A DNA stretch of 64,000 nucleotides from Deltaproteobacteria bacterium (lineage in GTDB: Bacteria; Myxococcota_A; UBA796; GCA-2862545): the NCBI GenBank assembly GCA_006226595.1, contig SBGP01000088.1:62001-126000 (forward strand), written 5' to 3'. The notes under the pieces were generated by a model that made no database searches, had not been told where the DNA came from, and worked only from the letters and a program-made list of their open reading frames with translations. This document shows, one piece after another, positions 1 through 8,411 of this stretch. Numbering within the stretch: the stretch's first letter is position 1; every line of letters starts with the position of its first letter. The position numbers were made by a program, and so were the translations under genes.

Positions 1-249
1 CGCGCGGAAGAGGCACTCGCCATCGGGCTCGCGAACCGCGTGGTCTCGGGCTCGGTGCTCGACGAGGCCATCGCCCTGGCCGAGCAGATCGCGGCCTTCC
101 CCCAGCTCGCGATGCGCGGGGACCGACTGTCGGCGTACGAGAGCTACGGCCTCGATCTCGAGGCAGCTCTTGCCAACGAGCTCGACCGCGGCATGCCGGC
201 GCTAGCCGCCGAGGTCCTCGCCGGCGCCAAGGCCTTCTCGGGCTCCTGA
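1..249 (+). CDS. Enoyl-CoA hydratase/isomerase (crotonase) family protein, C-terminal end only
   Basis: Only the last 82 codons lie in the window; the frame is open from base 1, so the gene starts outside it. The visible part begins RAEEALAIGLANRVV, the typical crotonase segment that follows the catalytic core (in the family, 'A.EAL.IGLVN.VV'), and continues with the helical C-terminal region that packs against the active site and the trimer. Such enzymes add water to, or isomerise, enoyl-CoA thioesters in fatty-acid or amino-acid breakdown; substrate cannot be told from this piece. Its last 48 bases overlap the end of the convergent M23 peptidase gene on the other strand, an unusually long tail-to-tail overlap. 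Confidence 0.8.
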   Translation, partial: RAEEALAIGLANRVVSGSVLDEAIALAEQIAAFPQLAMRGDRLSAYESYGLDLEAALANELDRGMPALAAEVLAGAKAFSGS

Positions 250-1173
250 GCGCTCACGTGGCTTGAGGGGCAGGGGATCGACCGTCTTCTTGCCTACCCG
301 GAGCGTGAAGTGCAGGTGCGGCCCGGTGGAGCGGCCCGTGTTGCCGGACTTCGCGATGAGCACCCCCCGCGTGACCACGTCGCCGCGCTTCACCAGCTGC
401 TCGTCCAGGTGGCAGTAGGACGTGCGGACGTTGCTTCCGTGATCGACGACGACGAAGCGTCCGTTGGCCTGGTCCTCGCCGATGGCCGCGACCTTGCCGT
501 CCTGGATCGCGAGGACGGGGGTTCCCACGGGAACGGCGAGGTCGACACCGTTGTGGAGCTTGTGCACCCCGGTGACCGGGTGCGTGCGCATGCCGTAGCC
601 GCTGGAGATGCGGTGCTCGCCGGCGATGGGCCACTGCATGTCGAGGATCTTGCCGAGTGCCATGGCGGCCTCGACCTTGGCGTCGGCCTTCCGGGCCGCC
701 GCCGCCGGCAGGAACGGGCGGTGCACGGCATAGCGCTCGGCATCGGCCAGCCCGGCGGTGCGGGCGCGTTCCACGGCTCGGGTCCGAAGCTCTTCCCCGA
801 GCACCAGCTGCTCCAGCGTGGCCTCCGGGCTGCCGTCCCACGCCTCGTCGAGCTCCGCGGGGAGCACCTCGGGCATCACCAGTGCCGCGGCGGTGCGGTA
901 GGGCTGGGGGAAGCCGTTCTCTGGCGCCTCGGTGGGAATCAGCGTGGTCTCGCCGAGGTCCTCGATGGCGCGCTCGAGCAGCTCCCGCTTTGCCGGGGCC
1001 ATGAAGTACGCGGTGAGCGAGGGGGCGGTGACCTCGTAGCCGAGCGTGCGACGAACGGCGTAGTCGAGGGACGCGCCCACTGGCGTGTGGGTCCACACCG
1101 CGCCTGCGGCGAGCAGGACGAGACCGAGATCGAGCAGGCCCAGGCGACGGCTCGCGCGGAGGGCCTCGCTCAC
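202..1173 (-). CDS. M23 family metallopeptidase (LytM-like), membrane-anchored
   Basis: Predicted peptidoglycan endopeptidase of about 323 residues. An N-terminal hydrophobic stretch (about residues 11-28) should anchor it in the inner membrane or act as an uncleaved signal. The C-terminal third carries the lysostaphin-type M23 fold: zinc-ligand motif HNGVD, a conserved SYCHLDE segment and the GPHLHF motif that supplies the other histidines. All expected ligands appear present, so an active enzyme is likely, though many family members regulate amidases instead. The GTG start overlaps the upstream stop as GTGA; an in-frame extension upstream lies inside the neighbouring gene and is rejected. 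It forms a two-gene minus-strand unit with the membrane protein at 1170-1763. Confidence 0.85.
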   Translation of the reverse strand: MSEALRASRRLGLLDLGLVLLAAGAVWTHTPVGASLDYAVRRTLGYEVTAPSLTAYFMAPAKRELLERAIEDLGETTLIPTEAPENGFPQPYRTAAALVMPEVLPAELDEAWDGSPEATLEQLVLGEELRTRAVERARTAGLADAERYAVHRPFLPAAAARKADAKVEAAMALGKILDMQWPIAGEHRISSGYGMRTHPVTGVHKLHNGVDLAVPVGTPVLAIQDGKVAAIGEDQANGRFVVVDHGSNVRTSYCHLDEQLVKRGDVVTRGVLIAKSGNTGRSTGPHLHFTLRVGKKTVDPLPLKPRERSGAREGLGAGEDLGG

Positions 1174-1763
1174 AGCCACCCCCACACGGGCAGGCCGTAG
1201 CGTGCGGCGAGGCTCGCGGTGAGCAGTAGCGGAAGCGCCCACATCCACCCGTCCGTGCGCCGCTTTGGCGGGAACAAGCCACCGATCAGGCGGCCGAGTG
1301 CGGTGATGCCCAGGCGCCAGCCCGCGATGAGTGCGGCGATGACGCCCAGCCAGAACGCAGGCTCACCGAGGTAGGGGCTGAGCGCGTCTTCGACTGCCAT
1401 GCCCAGTACCCAGGCACCCGCGGCCGCGGTGGGGACCCAGAACAGGGGCCGAACCACACCCTCGATGGACCAGTTCGCCTTGAAGTGCGCCCAGGTCGCC
1501 GGCGGTGCTCCCACGGACAGCAGCAGGATGGCGGCGACCCGCGCGGCGACGAGCAGCTCCAGCCCCACGGCCAGGTAGGCGGCGACGGGCGTGCCGTCCG
1601 GACCGAGCCAGCCCATCGAGGCGAGGAAGCCGAGCACCGCGTCGTCGAGGCGGTCCGCGGCGAGGTGCACTCCGAGCAGCACCAGCGACACCTCGCCGAT
1701 CCATCGCCACCCGGGCCGGGTGGCGCCGAGAGCCTGGTCGATGGCGACGAGCGCGCGGAACAT
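1170..1763 (-). CDS. Hypothetical multi-pass membrane protein
   Basis: About 197 residues with roughly five hydrophobic segments (for example VSLVLLGVHLAA, LAVGLELLVAARVAAILLL, AFWLGVIAALIAG and a C-terminal LPLLLTASLAARYG). No catalytic motif or known family was recognised. The ATG start has an excellent Shine-Dalgarno, AGGAGG, seven bases upstream, and the stop overlaps the GTG of the M23 peptidase gene, so the two are probably cotranscribed and may act together in envelope maintenance (inference from position only). Confidence 0.7.
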   Translation of the reverse strand: MFRALVAIDQALGATRPGWRWIGEVSLVLLGVHLAADRLDDAVLGFLASMGWLGPDGTPVAAYLAVGLELLVAARVAAILLLSVGAPPATWAHFKANWSIEGVVRPLFWVPTAAAGAWVLGMAVEDALSPYLGEPAFWLGVIAALIAGWRLGITALGRLIGGLFPPKRRTDGWMWALPLLLTASLAARYGLPVWGWL

Positions 1764-1813
1764 CGGGACCTCCTGCCAGAGAACGCCTGACGAACGCAGG
1801 ACGTCGGAGGAAC

Positions 1814-4800
1814 TTACGGTATTGCGTCGAGCGCGCGCTGGGCGGCCTCGGGGGTGTGGCCGAGACCCAGGGTGTGCAGGCCCTCTTCGCTGTGGACCGC
1901 CGCGAACACGGGCAGTGCGCCGCCGCTCAACGGGTACACCGGGTCTCCGTCCGCCGTGGTCGAGACCGGTCGCGCATCCGCGGTGTACAGCAGCGAGAGC
2001 GGCGGTGCCAGCCACTCGGCGCCGGTATGGCGCATCAGCGTCAGTCCGCGTCCGCGATCGGTGACCGCTGCGACCCCGCGGGCCTTGCCGAGTGCCGAGG
2101 CACTGGCGAAGCCGCGGACGCTGAGGGACGGATCGCCTCCGTCCGTCCACCCTTCGGCGGTCCCGGTACGCAGGAACTCCGCGAGCGCAGCGGCCTGCGG
2201 ATCATCCGTGAGCTTCGCAGCGTCGGCCGAGGGGTCCTCGCCGTGAAGCAGCTGGTACTCCATGCGCGCGCGCCGGGCCTCGGCACTCGTGTCCACCGCC
2301 TCGTCGAGCAGACGCCGCGGGCCGGTTCCGTAGACGCGGCCGACGCTGCCGGCGAAGGCCAGGGCGGCCCCACGCGGGTCCTGGTGATGCGAGAGCAGCA
2401 GACTGCCGTCTCGGGCGGCTGCCGCGGCATCGCCGCTGGCGAGGGCGGCGCGACCCCGGGCGAGCAACGCGGTGGGGGAGGCGATGGTCGCGCTGTCGTG
2501 GAAGGCCAGGGTGGCCCACAACTCGGCAGGATCGGCGAGCTCGCGCAGCCCGTCCACGTCTTCGGCCCAGGGGATGTCCGAGGCCTTGAGTCCCGCGCGC
2601 TTCGCGGCGAGCTGGGCCTGAGCTCTGTCCCAGGCGAGGCTCGCGAGATGACTGTGCCGCCTGGCGCGGTCCCGGTCCTCGGGCGCCGCATCGCTCGCAA
2701 GCCGCGCGGCCTCGACGGCCCGGGCGAGATCGCCGACGTCGAGGGCGGCTTCGACCACCAGATCCCAGGTAGTCGGGTCCTTGGGACGCAGGCGCGCCGC
2801 CACCTGGGTCCACGCGAGGGCCCCGCGCCGGTCCCCGGACAGCGTCAGGGCGTGGGCGGCGTGGATGGCGCCGATGTCGTCGAGCGCACCGGCCTCGTCG
2901 AGGATGCGCTGTACCTCGACCGGGGACGCGCCACGCTGGGCGCGCACCTCGGCGCGCATCGCGAGCAGTCCGGGGGTGCTGCCCATCGCGAGCCGCTTCT
3001 CCAGGGCCTGTTCGCCCTCTTCGAGCTCGCCAGCGTCGAGGTGCAGCTCGGCCAGCGCGAGCAGCGCCTCGGCACTCGCCTCCTGGTTGGATTGGGCGGC
3101 TGCGAGCTCCTGGACCTCGGCGAGCAGCTCGCCTGACGGCCTCCAGGCGAGGTGGCCTTCGCGGTCGGCCTCGAGACTGGGCTGTTGCTTGGGCTGCGTT
3201 CGGGCCATGACGAGCTTGGCGTCGAGCTGCACCCTCGGATCGCTGTAGTCGGCCAGGGCGATGGCCTTGCGCCATGCGAGATCGCGCTGTCCCTGGGCCT
3301 CCATGCCGCGGGCGCAGGCCATGCGGTCTTCGGGGGGAGACTCCTCGAGCAGCGCTTCCCACGGGAGCACGTTGCTCGGGTCGCCGAAGCGCACGATGGC
3401 CGCGGCGATCTCCTCGACGCTACCGAGCTTCATCGCCTTCTTCATCGCCTTTCGGGCCTTGGCTTCTTCGGGTTCGCGCCACCACGCCAGGGCCTCGAGC
3501 ATGTGGACCTCGAGTGGCGTGAGCCCCTCGATGCCGTCCTTCATCGCGGCCTTCACCTCGGCGGTCGGCCAGGGGAAGAAGTACACCCGGGCGCCCTCGT
3601 GCGCGCGCTCGTGGAGGAGGGTCTCTGCGCGCGCCTCGGCGGCCGGGCGGTGGCTGGTATCGGGGCGCGACACGCGGGAGTCGAGGACGAGACGTTCGCC
3701 CTCGACCCGGATGGAGCTCGCGATGGAGGCCTCCGGCGAGTGCGACTTCTGGGTGAGCTGGACCGAGAGGGGCAGGACGTGCTTCGGACGCCGCACCGAG
3801 ACCTGCTCCACGACCTCGATGCGTCCGGGCAGCCAGGCGGCGAGGGCCGGCGCCATCAGCGGATGGATCTCGCCGATCATGCCGGGTCCCATGCCGGTGA
3901 GCGTGCTCTTCACGTAGCCGGTCATCTCGATGCGCAGCGGACGATCGAGGTCGGTGAGCCCGGAGGCGGCGACGGTGAAGCGCTGGATGTCGGGGAACGC
4001 GACGGACGCCAGGCCCTGGAGGACGGCGTTGCGTTGCTCTTCGTCCACGTCACTGCCGAGGCGCTCGCGGATCACCTCGGCGGCGGTGCCGTCTGCGGTC
4101 ATCGACAGCGTCCAGCTCGCCGTGCCGTCGTCCGACATCACGAGCTGGCCGGAGAGCGTGGCATGGCCGTCGACCAGGCCGCGGGTGCCCAGCTCGACCG
4201 GAGGGTCGCCCTTGACCCAGACCTGGCCGCCCCGGAGCCGGCTCGGCACGTCGGGAGGGAGCACGTGCGGGCTGGCGGGGTCGATCACGACGCGTGGACC
4301 GTCGTCGACGATGGCGACCGCCGTCTCGGTGAACAAGTGCGGCACGACGAGGCTGCTCGGCACGCCTTGGGTCTGGCCGGCGGCGGCAACCATCGCGGGC
4401 TGCACTTCCTTGCCGGAGAGCTGGAGCAGGTTGAAGATCAGCAGGGCTCGCTCGGCATCGTTGCCCTCGCCGCTGCGGGCGACCTCGCTCGCCCGCCGGC
4501 ACGTGCTCCACGAGCCTGCCTCGGGGATGCGCTTCACCTGACGGTTCACGCGCCGCACGATCGCGGAGGGCCCCATACCCTCGAGGCCCTCGGCGATGTC
4601 GCGCCCGAGCTCGTGGGCGGGAGCGAGCTTGTCGGCAATCGCCGCGTCGAGGGTGCGTCCGGCGACGGCCCAGGACGGCCACGTGCTCCACACCAGGCGC
4701 TTGGCTCCGGTTCCTTCCCAGGACACGCGGCCGGAGCCCCCGGTGAGGTCGACCTCGGCCGCCGGGTCGGCCCACAGCGTCAAGGGCACGCCGCTCGCAT

Positions 4801-5203
4801 TGAGCTGGGCGCGCACCGCGTCGGCGGGCAGGTCCTCGACCGGCGTGAACGTGCCGCTCGCGTACCGGCCGAGGCGCTCGGTGTGCACGAACTTGAATGT
4901 GTCGCCCACCGCGGTCCCTGCCGGGAACATGGCGAGATCGCCGAGGATGCGCGCCTTTCCCGAGGTCGCGCCGTCCATTCCAGGAGGTGCAGCGACGCCG
5001 GCGGTGAGCGTGTTCGGGTCCTCCACCCGCACCGACCAGGTCTGGGTCACCGTGGTTCGCCCACCGCTCGCACTCACCGACAGCTCGTGGAGGAGCACGG
5101 TGAGCGGCGCGGGCGCGGCGGCGCTCTCGCTCGCGGGCGGGTCCTCGGCGAAGGCCGGGAGTGCAGGGGAGAGGAGCAGGGCGGCGAGGAGCAGGGGACG
5201 CAT
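1814..5203 (-). CDS. Large exported protein with degenerate transglutaminase-like domain and TPR-like C-terminal half
   Basis: About 1129 residues. A Sec signal peptide (residues 1-19, cleavage after AFA) is followed by a beta-rich region, then a segment at about 205-315 that reads like a DUF3857/transglutaminase module. The place where active members have G-D-C-K-D reads GEGNDAERA (about 245-253), so the catalytic cysteine seems lost; a histidine (about 289) and an aspartate (about 308) in the later motif positions remain. Residues about 680-880 are Ala/Leu/Glu-rich paired helices resembling TPRs. It is probably a periplasmic or surface scaffold rather than an enzyme. The frame stays open far upstream through the opposite-strand gene, but the signal peptide fixes the start at 5203. 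Confidence 0.75.
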   Translation of the reverse strand: MRPLLLAALLLSPALPAFAEDPPASESAAAPAPLTVLLHELSVSASGGRTTVTQTWSVRVEDPNTLTAGVAAPPGMDGATSGKARILGDLAMFPAGTAVGDTFKFVHTERLGRYASGTFTPVEDLPADAVRAQLNASGVPLTLWADPAAEVDLTGGSGRVSWEGTGAKRLVWSTWPSWAVAGRTLDAAIADKLAPAHELGRDIAEGLEGMGPSAIVRRVNRQVKRIPEAGSWSTCRRASEVARSGEGNDAERALLIFNLLQLSGKEVQPAMVAAAGQTQGVPSSLVVPHLFTETAVAIVDDGPRVVIDPASPHVLPPDVPSRLRGGQVWVKGDPPVELGTRGLVDGHATLSGQLVMSDDGTASWTLSMTADGTAAEVIRERLGSDVDEEQRNAVLQGLASVAFPDIQRFTVAASGLTDLDRPLRIEMTGYVKSTLTGMGPGMIGEIHPLMAPALAAWLPGRIEVVEQVSVRRPKHVLPLSVQLTQKSHSPEASIASSIRVEGERLVLDSRVSRPDTSHRPAAEARAETLLHERAHEGARVYFFPWPTAEVKAAMKDGIEGLTPLEVHMLEALAWWREPEEAKARKAMKKAMKLGSVEEIAAAIVRFGDPSNVLPWEALLEESPPEDRMACARGMEAQGQRDLAWRKAIALADYSDPRVQLDAKLVMARTQPKQQPSLEADREGHLAWRPSGELLAEVQELAAAQSNQEASAEALLALAELHLDAGELEEGEQALEKRLAMGSTPGLLAMRAEVRAQRGASPVEVQRILDEAGALDDIGAIHAAHALTLSGDRRGALAWTQVAARLRPKDPTTWDLVVEAALDVGDLARAVEAARLASDAAPEDRDRARRHSHLASLAWDRAQAQLAAKRAGLKASDIPWAEDVDGLRELADPAELWATLAFHDSATIASPTALLARGRAALASGDAAAAARDGSLLLSHHQDPRGAALAFAGSVGRVYGTGPRRLLDEAVDTSAEARRARMEYQLLHGEDPSADAAKLTDDPQAAALAEFLRTGTAEGWTDGGDPSLSVRGFASASALGKARGVAAVTDRGRGLTLMRHTGAEWLAPPLSLLYTADARPVSTTADGDPVYPLSGGALPVFAAVHSEEGLHTLGLGHTPEAAQRALDAIP

Positions 5204-5210
5204 GCCTCGC

Positions 5211-5216
5211 AATGTA
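5211..5216 (-). promoter_or_regulatory. Candidate -10 box (TACATT) for a near-leaderless transcript
   Basis: On the minus strand TACATT lies seven bases before the ATG at 5203, which has no convincing Shine-Dalgarno. Spacing like this would put the transcription start at or next to the start codon. Similar boxes precede several other genes in the window. No -35 was recognised. Confidence 0.25.
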
Positions 5217-5257
5217 CACGGGCCGGGCGTGCGGGATAAGGTCCTGCGGTAGTCGAG

Positions 5258-6718
5258 GTGTTCATCCGCTCGTTCCTCCCGTTGCTGACGGCTCTGATGG
5301 TCAGTCAGGCCCACGCCTTCCCCGCCGACGACCAGTGGGTCGAGGTGCTGCGGTTGGGCGTGCCGATGGCCGATCCTTCGGGCGACCCCGCTCCCGACAT
5401 CGTCGGCAGCTCGTCGGACGGGGCCCTGGCCTGGTTCGCGGACGCGTCGGTCGTGTCGTTTCGAGTGCGGCTCGACGATCCGACGACCGCGAGCGCGGGC
5501 GTGGTCGGCGTGGTGCTCAACCGGGACGGAGACGGTGCGACCTACGACGTGCTGCTCGTCGCGGACGGGCCGGGCAACGAGGTGGCGGCGTACACCGCGG
5601 ACGGCGCGGCCGGGCTCCAGCCGACCTGGACCCGCGTGGACGGCGAGGCTGCCGGCGTGCGCGTGCGCGTGGCCGCCCCGTACCTCGACTTCGAGATCTC
5701 GCGGAGCATCGTCGAGACGGCCGGCTGGGCCTCGGACGAAGCGGGCTTCGGAACCGTCATGACCGGGAGCGCGGTGGGGACGTGGACGGACGTACTCGGC
5801 TGTGCCGATCTGGCGTGCGCGCCGGCCGATCTGTACTCGGTCGCCATGGTCGTCGACACCGACAGCGACGGCCTGACCACGCCGCAGGAGCTGTACCTCG
5901 GGCTGCCTCCCACCGACGCGGATGCCGATGACGACGGCCTGCTCGACTCTCAGGAGTCGGCGGTGGACGACCTCGACGAAGACGGGCTCGTCGATGCGCG
6001 GGACTGCGACAGCGATGGCGACGGCATCGTCGATGGCGTCGAGCTCGGCGTCACCGAGCCGACCTCGGGCACGGCAGAGAACGGCTGCTTCTCGCCGGAC
6101 CAGGACCCAGGGACCACCACGGACCCCGCGGTGGGCGACACCGACGGCGGTGGGCTGCTCGATGGTGTCGAGGACGTGAACCGCAACGGCGCGGTCGATG
6201 CCTGGGAGACCGATCCCAACGACCGCACCGACGACGCGGATGTGGACGGGGACGGCATCGCCGATGTGCTCGAAGCGCAGGGTGACGATGGCGTCATCGA
6301 CGATCTCGACAGCGACGGCGACGGCCTCGTCGATGCGGTCGAGTGGCTCTGGGACATCGATGAGGACGGCATTCCCGCATTCCAGGACGCCGACTCCGAC
6401 GGCGATGGCTTCCCCGATTCCGAGGAGGGGGCGGCCGACACCGACGCGGATGGCTGGGTGGACGCCCTCGACCTCGACAGCGACGCGGACGGTCGCGCCG
6501 ACGCCGACGAGGGGCGCGGCGACCTCGACTGCGATGGCATCGAGAACCGCCTCGATGGCGACGACTTCGACGGCTACTGCGACAGCGCCGAGGTCGATCC
6601 GAACTTCGAGGACGAGAACATCGAGCGCCCGGCGGGCGAGCTCGGACGGTGCGCCCACGGCAGTCCGTCCTTGTGGCTTGCGCCGCTCGCGCTCCTGCTG
6701 GTGAGGCGAAAGCGATGA
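5258..6718 (+). CDS. Secreted calcium-repeat protein (thrombospondin type 3-like repeats) with MYXO-CTERM-like tail
   Basis: About 486 residues. The GTG start opens a Sec signal peptide ending SQAHA. Residues about 25-205 form a beta-rich domain of unknown type. From about 205 to 445 there are many acidic DxDxDG(L/I/W)xD units, as in thrombospondin type 3 repeats, expected to bind calcium and form a rigid stalk. The C terminus is tripartite: a cysteine within GRCAHG, a hydrophobic segment LWLAPLALLLV and a basic RRKR end. This matches the layout of MYXO-CTERM sorting signals, so the protein is likely lipid-anchored or displayed on the surface. The stop overlaps the Nudix gene start (ATGA). 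Divergent from the gene at 1814-5203 with only 54 bp between. Confidence 0.8.
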   Translation: MFIRSFLPLLTALMVSQAHAFPADDQWVEVLRLGVPMADPSGDPAPDIVGSSSDGALAWFADASVVSFRVRLDDPTTASAGVVGVVLNRDGDGATYDVLLVADGPGNEVAAYTADGAAGLQPTWTRVDGEAAGVRVRVAAPYLDFEISRSIVETAGWASDEAGFGTVMTGSAVGTWTDVLGCADLACAPADLYSVAMVVDTDSDGLTTPQELYLGLPPTDADADDDGLLDSQESAVDDLDEDGLVDARDCDSDGDGIVDGVELGVTEPTSGTAENGCFSPDQDPGTTTDPAVGDTDGGGLLDGVEDVNRNGAVDAWETDPNDRTDDADVDGDGIADVLEAQGDDGVIDDLDSDGDGLVDAVEWLWDIDEDGIPAFQDADSDGDGFPDSEEGAADTDADGWVDALDLDSDADGRADADEGRGDLDCDGIENRLDGDDFDGYCDSAEVDPNFEDENIERPAGELGRCAHGSPSLWLAPLALLLVRRKR

Positions 6719-7506
6719 GTCTGCGGCCCGCGGCCACCGTGCTGGTGCTCCGCGATGGGTCCACGGGACCCGAAGTGTTCATGGTGCAGCGCCACCGCAA
6801 GTCCGGGTTCATGCCCAGTGCCTGGGTCTTCCCGGGGGGACGCGTGGACGAGGCCGATGGTCTGCACGGTCACCCGCGCGTGCGCGGCGGCGGCGCGGCC
6901 ATCGAGGCCATGGACCTGTCGATCGAGCGGGCGACGGCCTTCCTCGTTGCGGCACTGCGCGAGACCTTCGAAGAAGCCGGTGTGTTCCTCGGGGACGGCG
7001 CGCTGCCGCAAGACGTGCGCCAGGCACTTCAGGCGGGCGACGTCAGCCTGATCGAGCTGCTTGAGGCGCATGACGCGACCATCGATCTCGACCGCCTGTC
7101 GCCGTGGAGCTGGTGGATCACGCCAGAGCAGGAGCCGCGGCGCTACGACACGCGCTTTCTCCTCGCTCGCGCCGTGGAGGGGCCCGCTCGCCACGACGAG
7201 CACGAGACCGTCGACAGCGCGTGGATCCGGCCCGGCGAGGCCGTGCTTCAGGCCGACGCGTCGGCGTTTCCGTTGGCACCGCCCACATGGTGGACCCTCA
7301 AGGAGCTCGCCGCGTTCGACTCGGTGGACGCGATCTTCGCCGAGGCGCCGAAGCGGCCGCGTCGACCGATCCAGCCGATTCTGCACATGGGCCCGGACGG
7401 GCTGCAGCTGGTGTTGCCCGGACATCCGGACCATCCGGACCCGCCCATCGAGGGTCTGCCGTCGCGCATCGGCTTCGATCAGGGGCGGTGGTGGACCGGC
7501 GGCTGA
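6715..7506 (+). CDS. Nudix hydrolase with long insertion in the Nudix box (NUDT19-like)
   Basis: About 263 residues. Nudix enzymes cleave nucleoside diphosphates linked to another group, using Mg2+ held by the REx2EE helix. Here the front of the box, PGGRVDEAD (about residues 40-48), is separated from LRETFEEAGVF (81-91) by a 30-odd-residue insert instead of being contiguous. That arrangement is characteristic of the NUDT19/RP2-type subfamily, whose characterised members hydrolyse CoA and acyl-CoA esters; coenzyme A chemistry is therefore a reasonable guess. Start ATG overlaps the upstream stop by three bases, indicating translational coupling with the calcium-repeat protein although no functional link is evident. 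Confidence 0.82.
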   Translation: MSLRPAATVLVLRDGSTGPEVFMVQRHRKSGFMPSAWVFPGGRVDEADGLHGHPRVRGGGAAIEAMDLSIERATAFLVAALRETFEEAGVFLGDGALPQDVRQALQAGDVSLIELLEAHDATIDLDRLSPWSWWITPEQEPRRYDTRFLLARAVEGPARHDEHETVDSAWIRPGEAVLQADASAFPLAPPTWWTLKELAAFDSVDAIFAEAPKRPRRPIQPILHMGPDGLQLVLPGHPDHPDPPIEGLPSRIGFDQGRWWTGG

Positions 7507-7516
7507 GGCGTCGAAG

Positions 7517-7567
7517 CGTTCGTCGTTCTTCGACGTTCTTCGACGAACGGGTCGTCGTTTTTCGACG
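7517..7567. promoter_or_regulatory. Inverted/direct repeat cluster upstream of the gene at 7644
   Basis: CGTTCGTCG (7517-7525) is the exact reverse complement of CGACGAACG (7541-7549), a 9-bp stem with a 15-base loop. Inside and after it TTCTTCGACG-like units recur, and CGTCG-TTTTT-CGACG (7553-7567) makes a second small hairpin. It lies just after the Nudix gene stop and 77-127 bases before the next start. It could be a terminator/antiterminator or a multi-site operator; the sequence does not decide. Confidence 0.4.
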
Positions 7568-7643
7568 GGTGGTCGCTCGAATCGCATGAACACGGGCCTT
7601 CGCGGACGGCATGGCGCTTGCTTTGCCATTCCGCGGAGGTGCG

Positions 7644-8411
7644 ATGCACACGCTGTATGTCGATGGCAGTGGCTTTCCCGGCACACCGGGCGGACGACGC
7701 GGGCTGATCGAGGCGCTGGCTCGGGCCGCGGCCCGACGGGGAGGGGAATGGGCCTTCGGGCTCGGTGAGCGCGAGCTTCGTCTCGCGAGCGAGGCGCGCC
7801 TCGGCGTCGGCGTGCGCAGCATGCTCGGTCGCCGCGGCGTACGTATCGCCGACGTGTGCGAGGGGCGGCGTCCGCGTGTCGAGGCGGTCGCCTGGGCGCA
7901 CGGGGTGGGCAGTGGTCTTCCCTTGGAGCGTTCGTGGACCTCGCATCGCGACGTTCTCGGTCTCCGCCACGCGGGCTGGGTCGCGCCGCTTCCCCGAGAG
8001 CGGGCGCTGGCGGTGCACGCGATGCTCGGTGGCGAGCGCTTGCCCGCCGCGAGGCGGCTGTTCCTCGCCGAGCTCGAAGAGGAGGCGGCCCGCGCCGTGC
8101 GCAACACCGCGGCGCTTGTGCTCGGGCGGGTGCGCTTCGATGCGACCTGTCGCGCGCTGGCCACCGCCATCGCGCTCGACCTCGGCATGGGGGTGACCGA
8201 GGCGGCACGGGTCGGGGGCCTCGGCGAGCGGCGTGTCCGGCAGATCCGCGTGCACCGCGACCCTCGGCTGTTCGCTGCGCGGGCCACGCTCGCCGACCGT
8301 CGCCTGCAGGTGCCGCTGCTTGCGGCACCTTCGCCCTGGGGGACGCACGGGCAGGGGGGAACGGGATATGGGCCCCGGACGGAGGCTCATGCTCGGGCTC
8401 GGCATCGGTGA
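7644..8411 (+). CDS. Hypothetical protein, Arg/Ala-rich, with possible C-terminal helix-turn-helix
   Basis: About 255 residues; I do not recognise the family. The ATG at 7644 is chosen because GGAGG sits six bases upstream and the protein then begins MHTLYVDGSG, rather than the in-frame ATG 33 bases earlier. It is rich in Arg, Ala and Leu. Residues about 165-210 (ATAIALDLGMGVTEAARVGG followed by GERRVRQIRVHR) look like two helices and a recognition helix, so nucleic-acid binding is possible but unproven. The last 20-odd residues are low complexity and overlap the start of tatB by 23 bases in another frame. It heads a probable operon with tatB and tatC. Confidence 0.6.
   Translation: MHTLYVDGSGFPGTPGGRRGLIEALARAAARRGGEWAFGLGERELRLASEARLGVGVRSMLGRRGVRIADVCEGRRPRVEAVAWAHGVGSGLPLERSWTSHRDVLGLRHAGWVAPLPRERALAVHAMLGGERLPAARRLFLAELEEEAARAVRNTAALVLGRVRFDATCRALATAIALDLGMGVTEAARVGGLGERRVRQIRVHRDPRLFAARATLADRRLQVPLLAAPSPWGTHGQGGTGYGPRTEAHARARHR

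Noticed and set aside
310-1200. Plus-strand frame of about 296 codons opposite the M23 gene
   Set aside because: The minus strand has clear M23 motifs; the plus frame has none and reflects GC-rich codon bias.
5204-6658. Long minus-strand extension of the 1814-5203 frame, which would give a 1614-residue protein
   Set aside because: It lies entirely antisense to the calcium-repeat gene, is Val/Asp-biased as expected from a mirrored DxDxDG gene, and would bury a good signal peptide.
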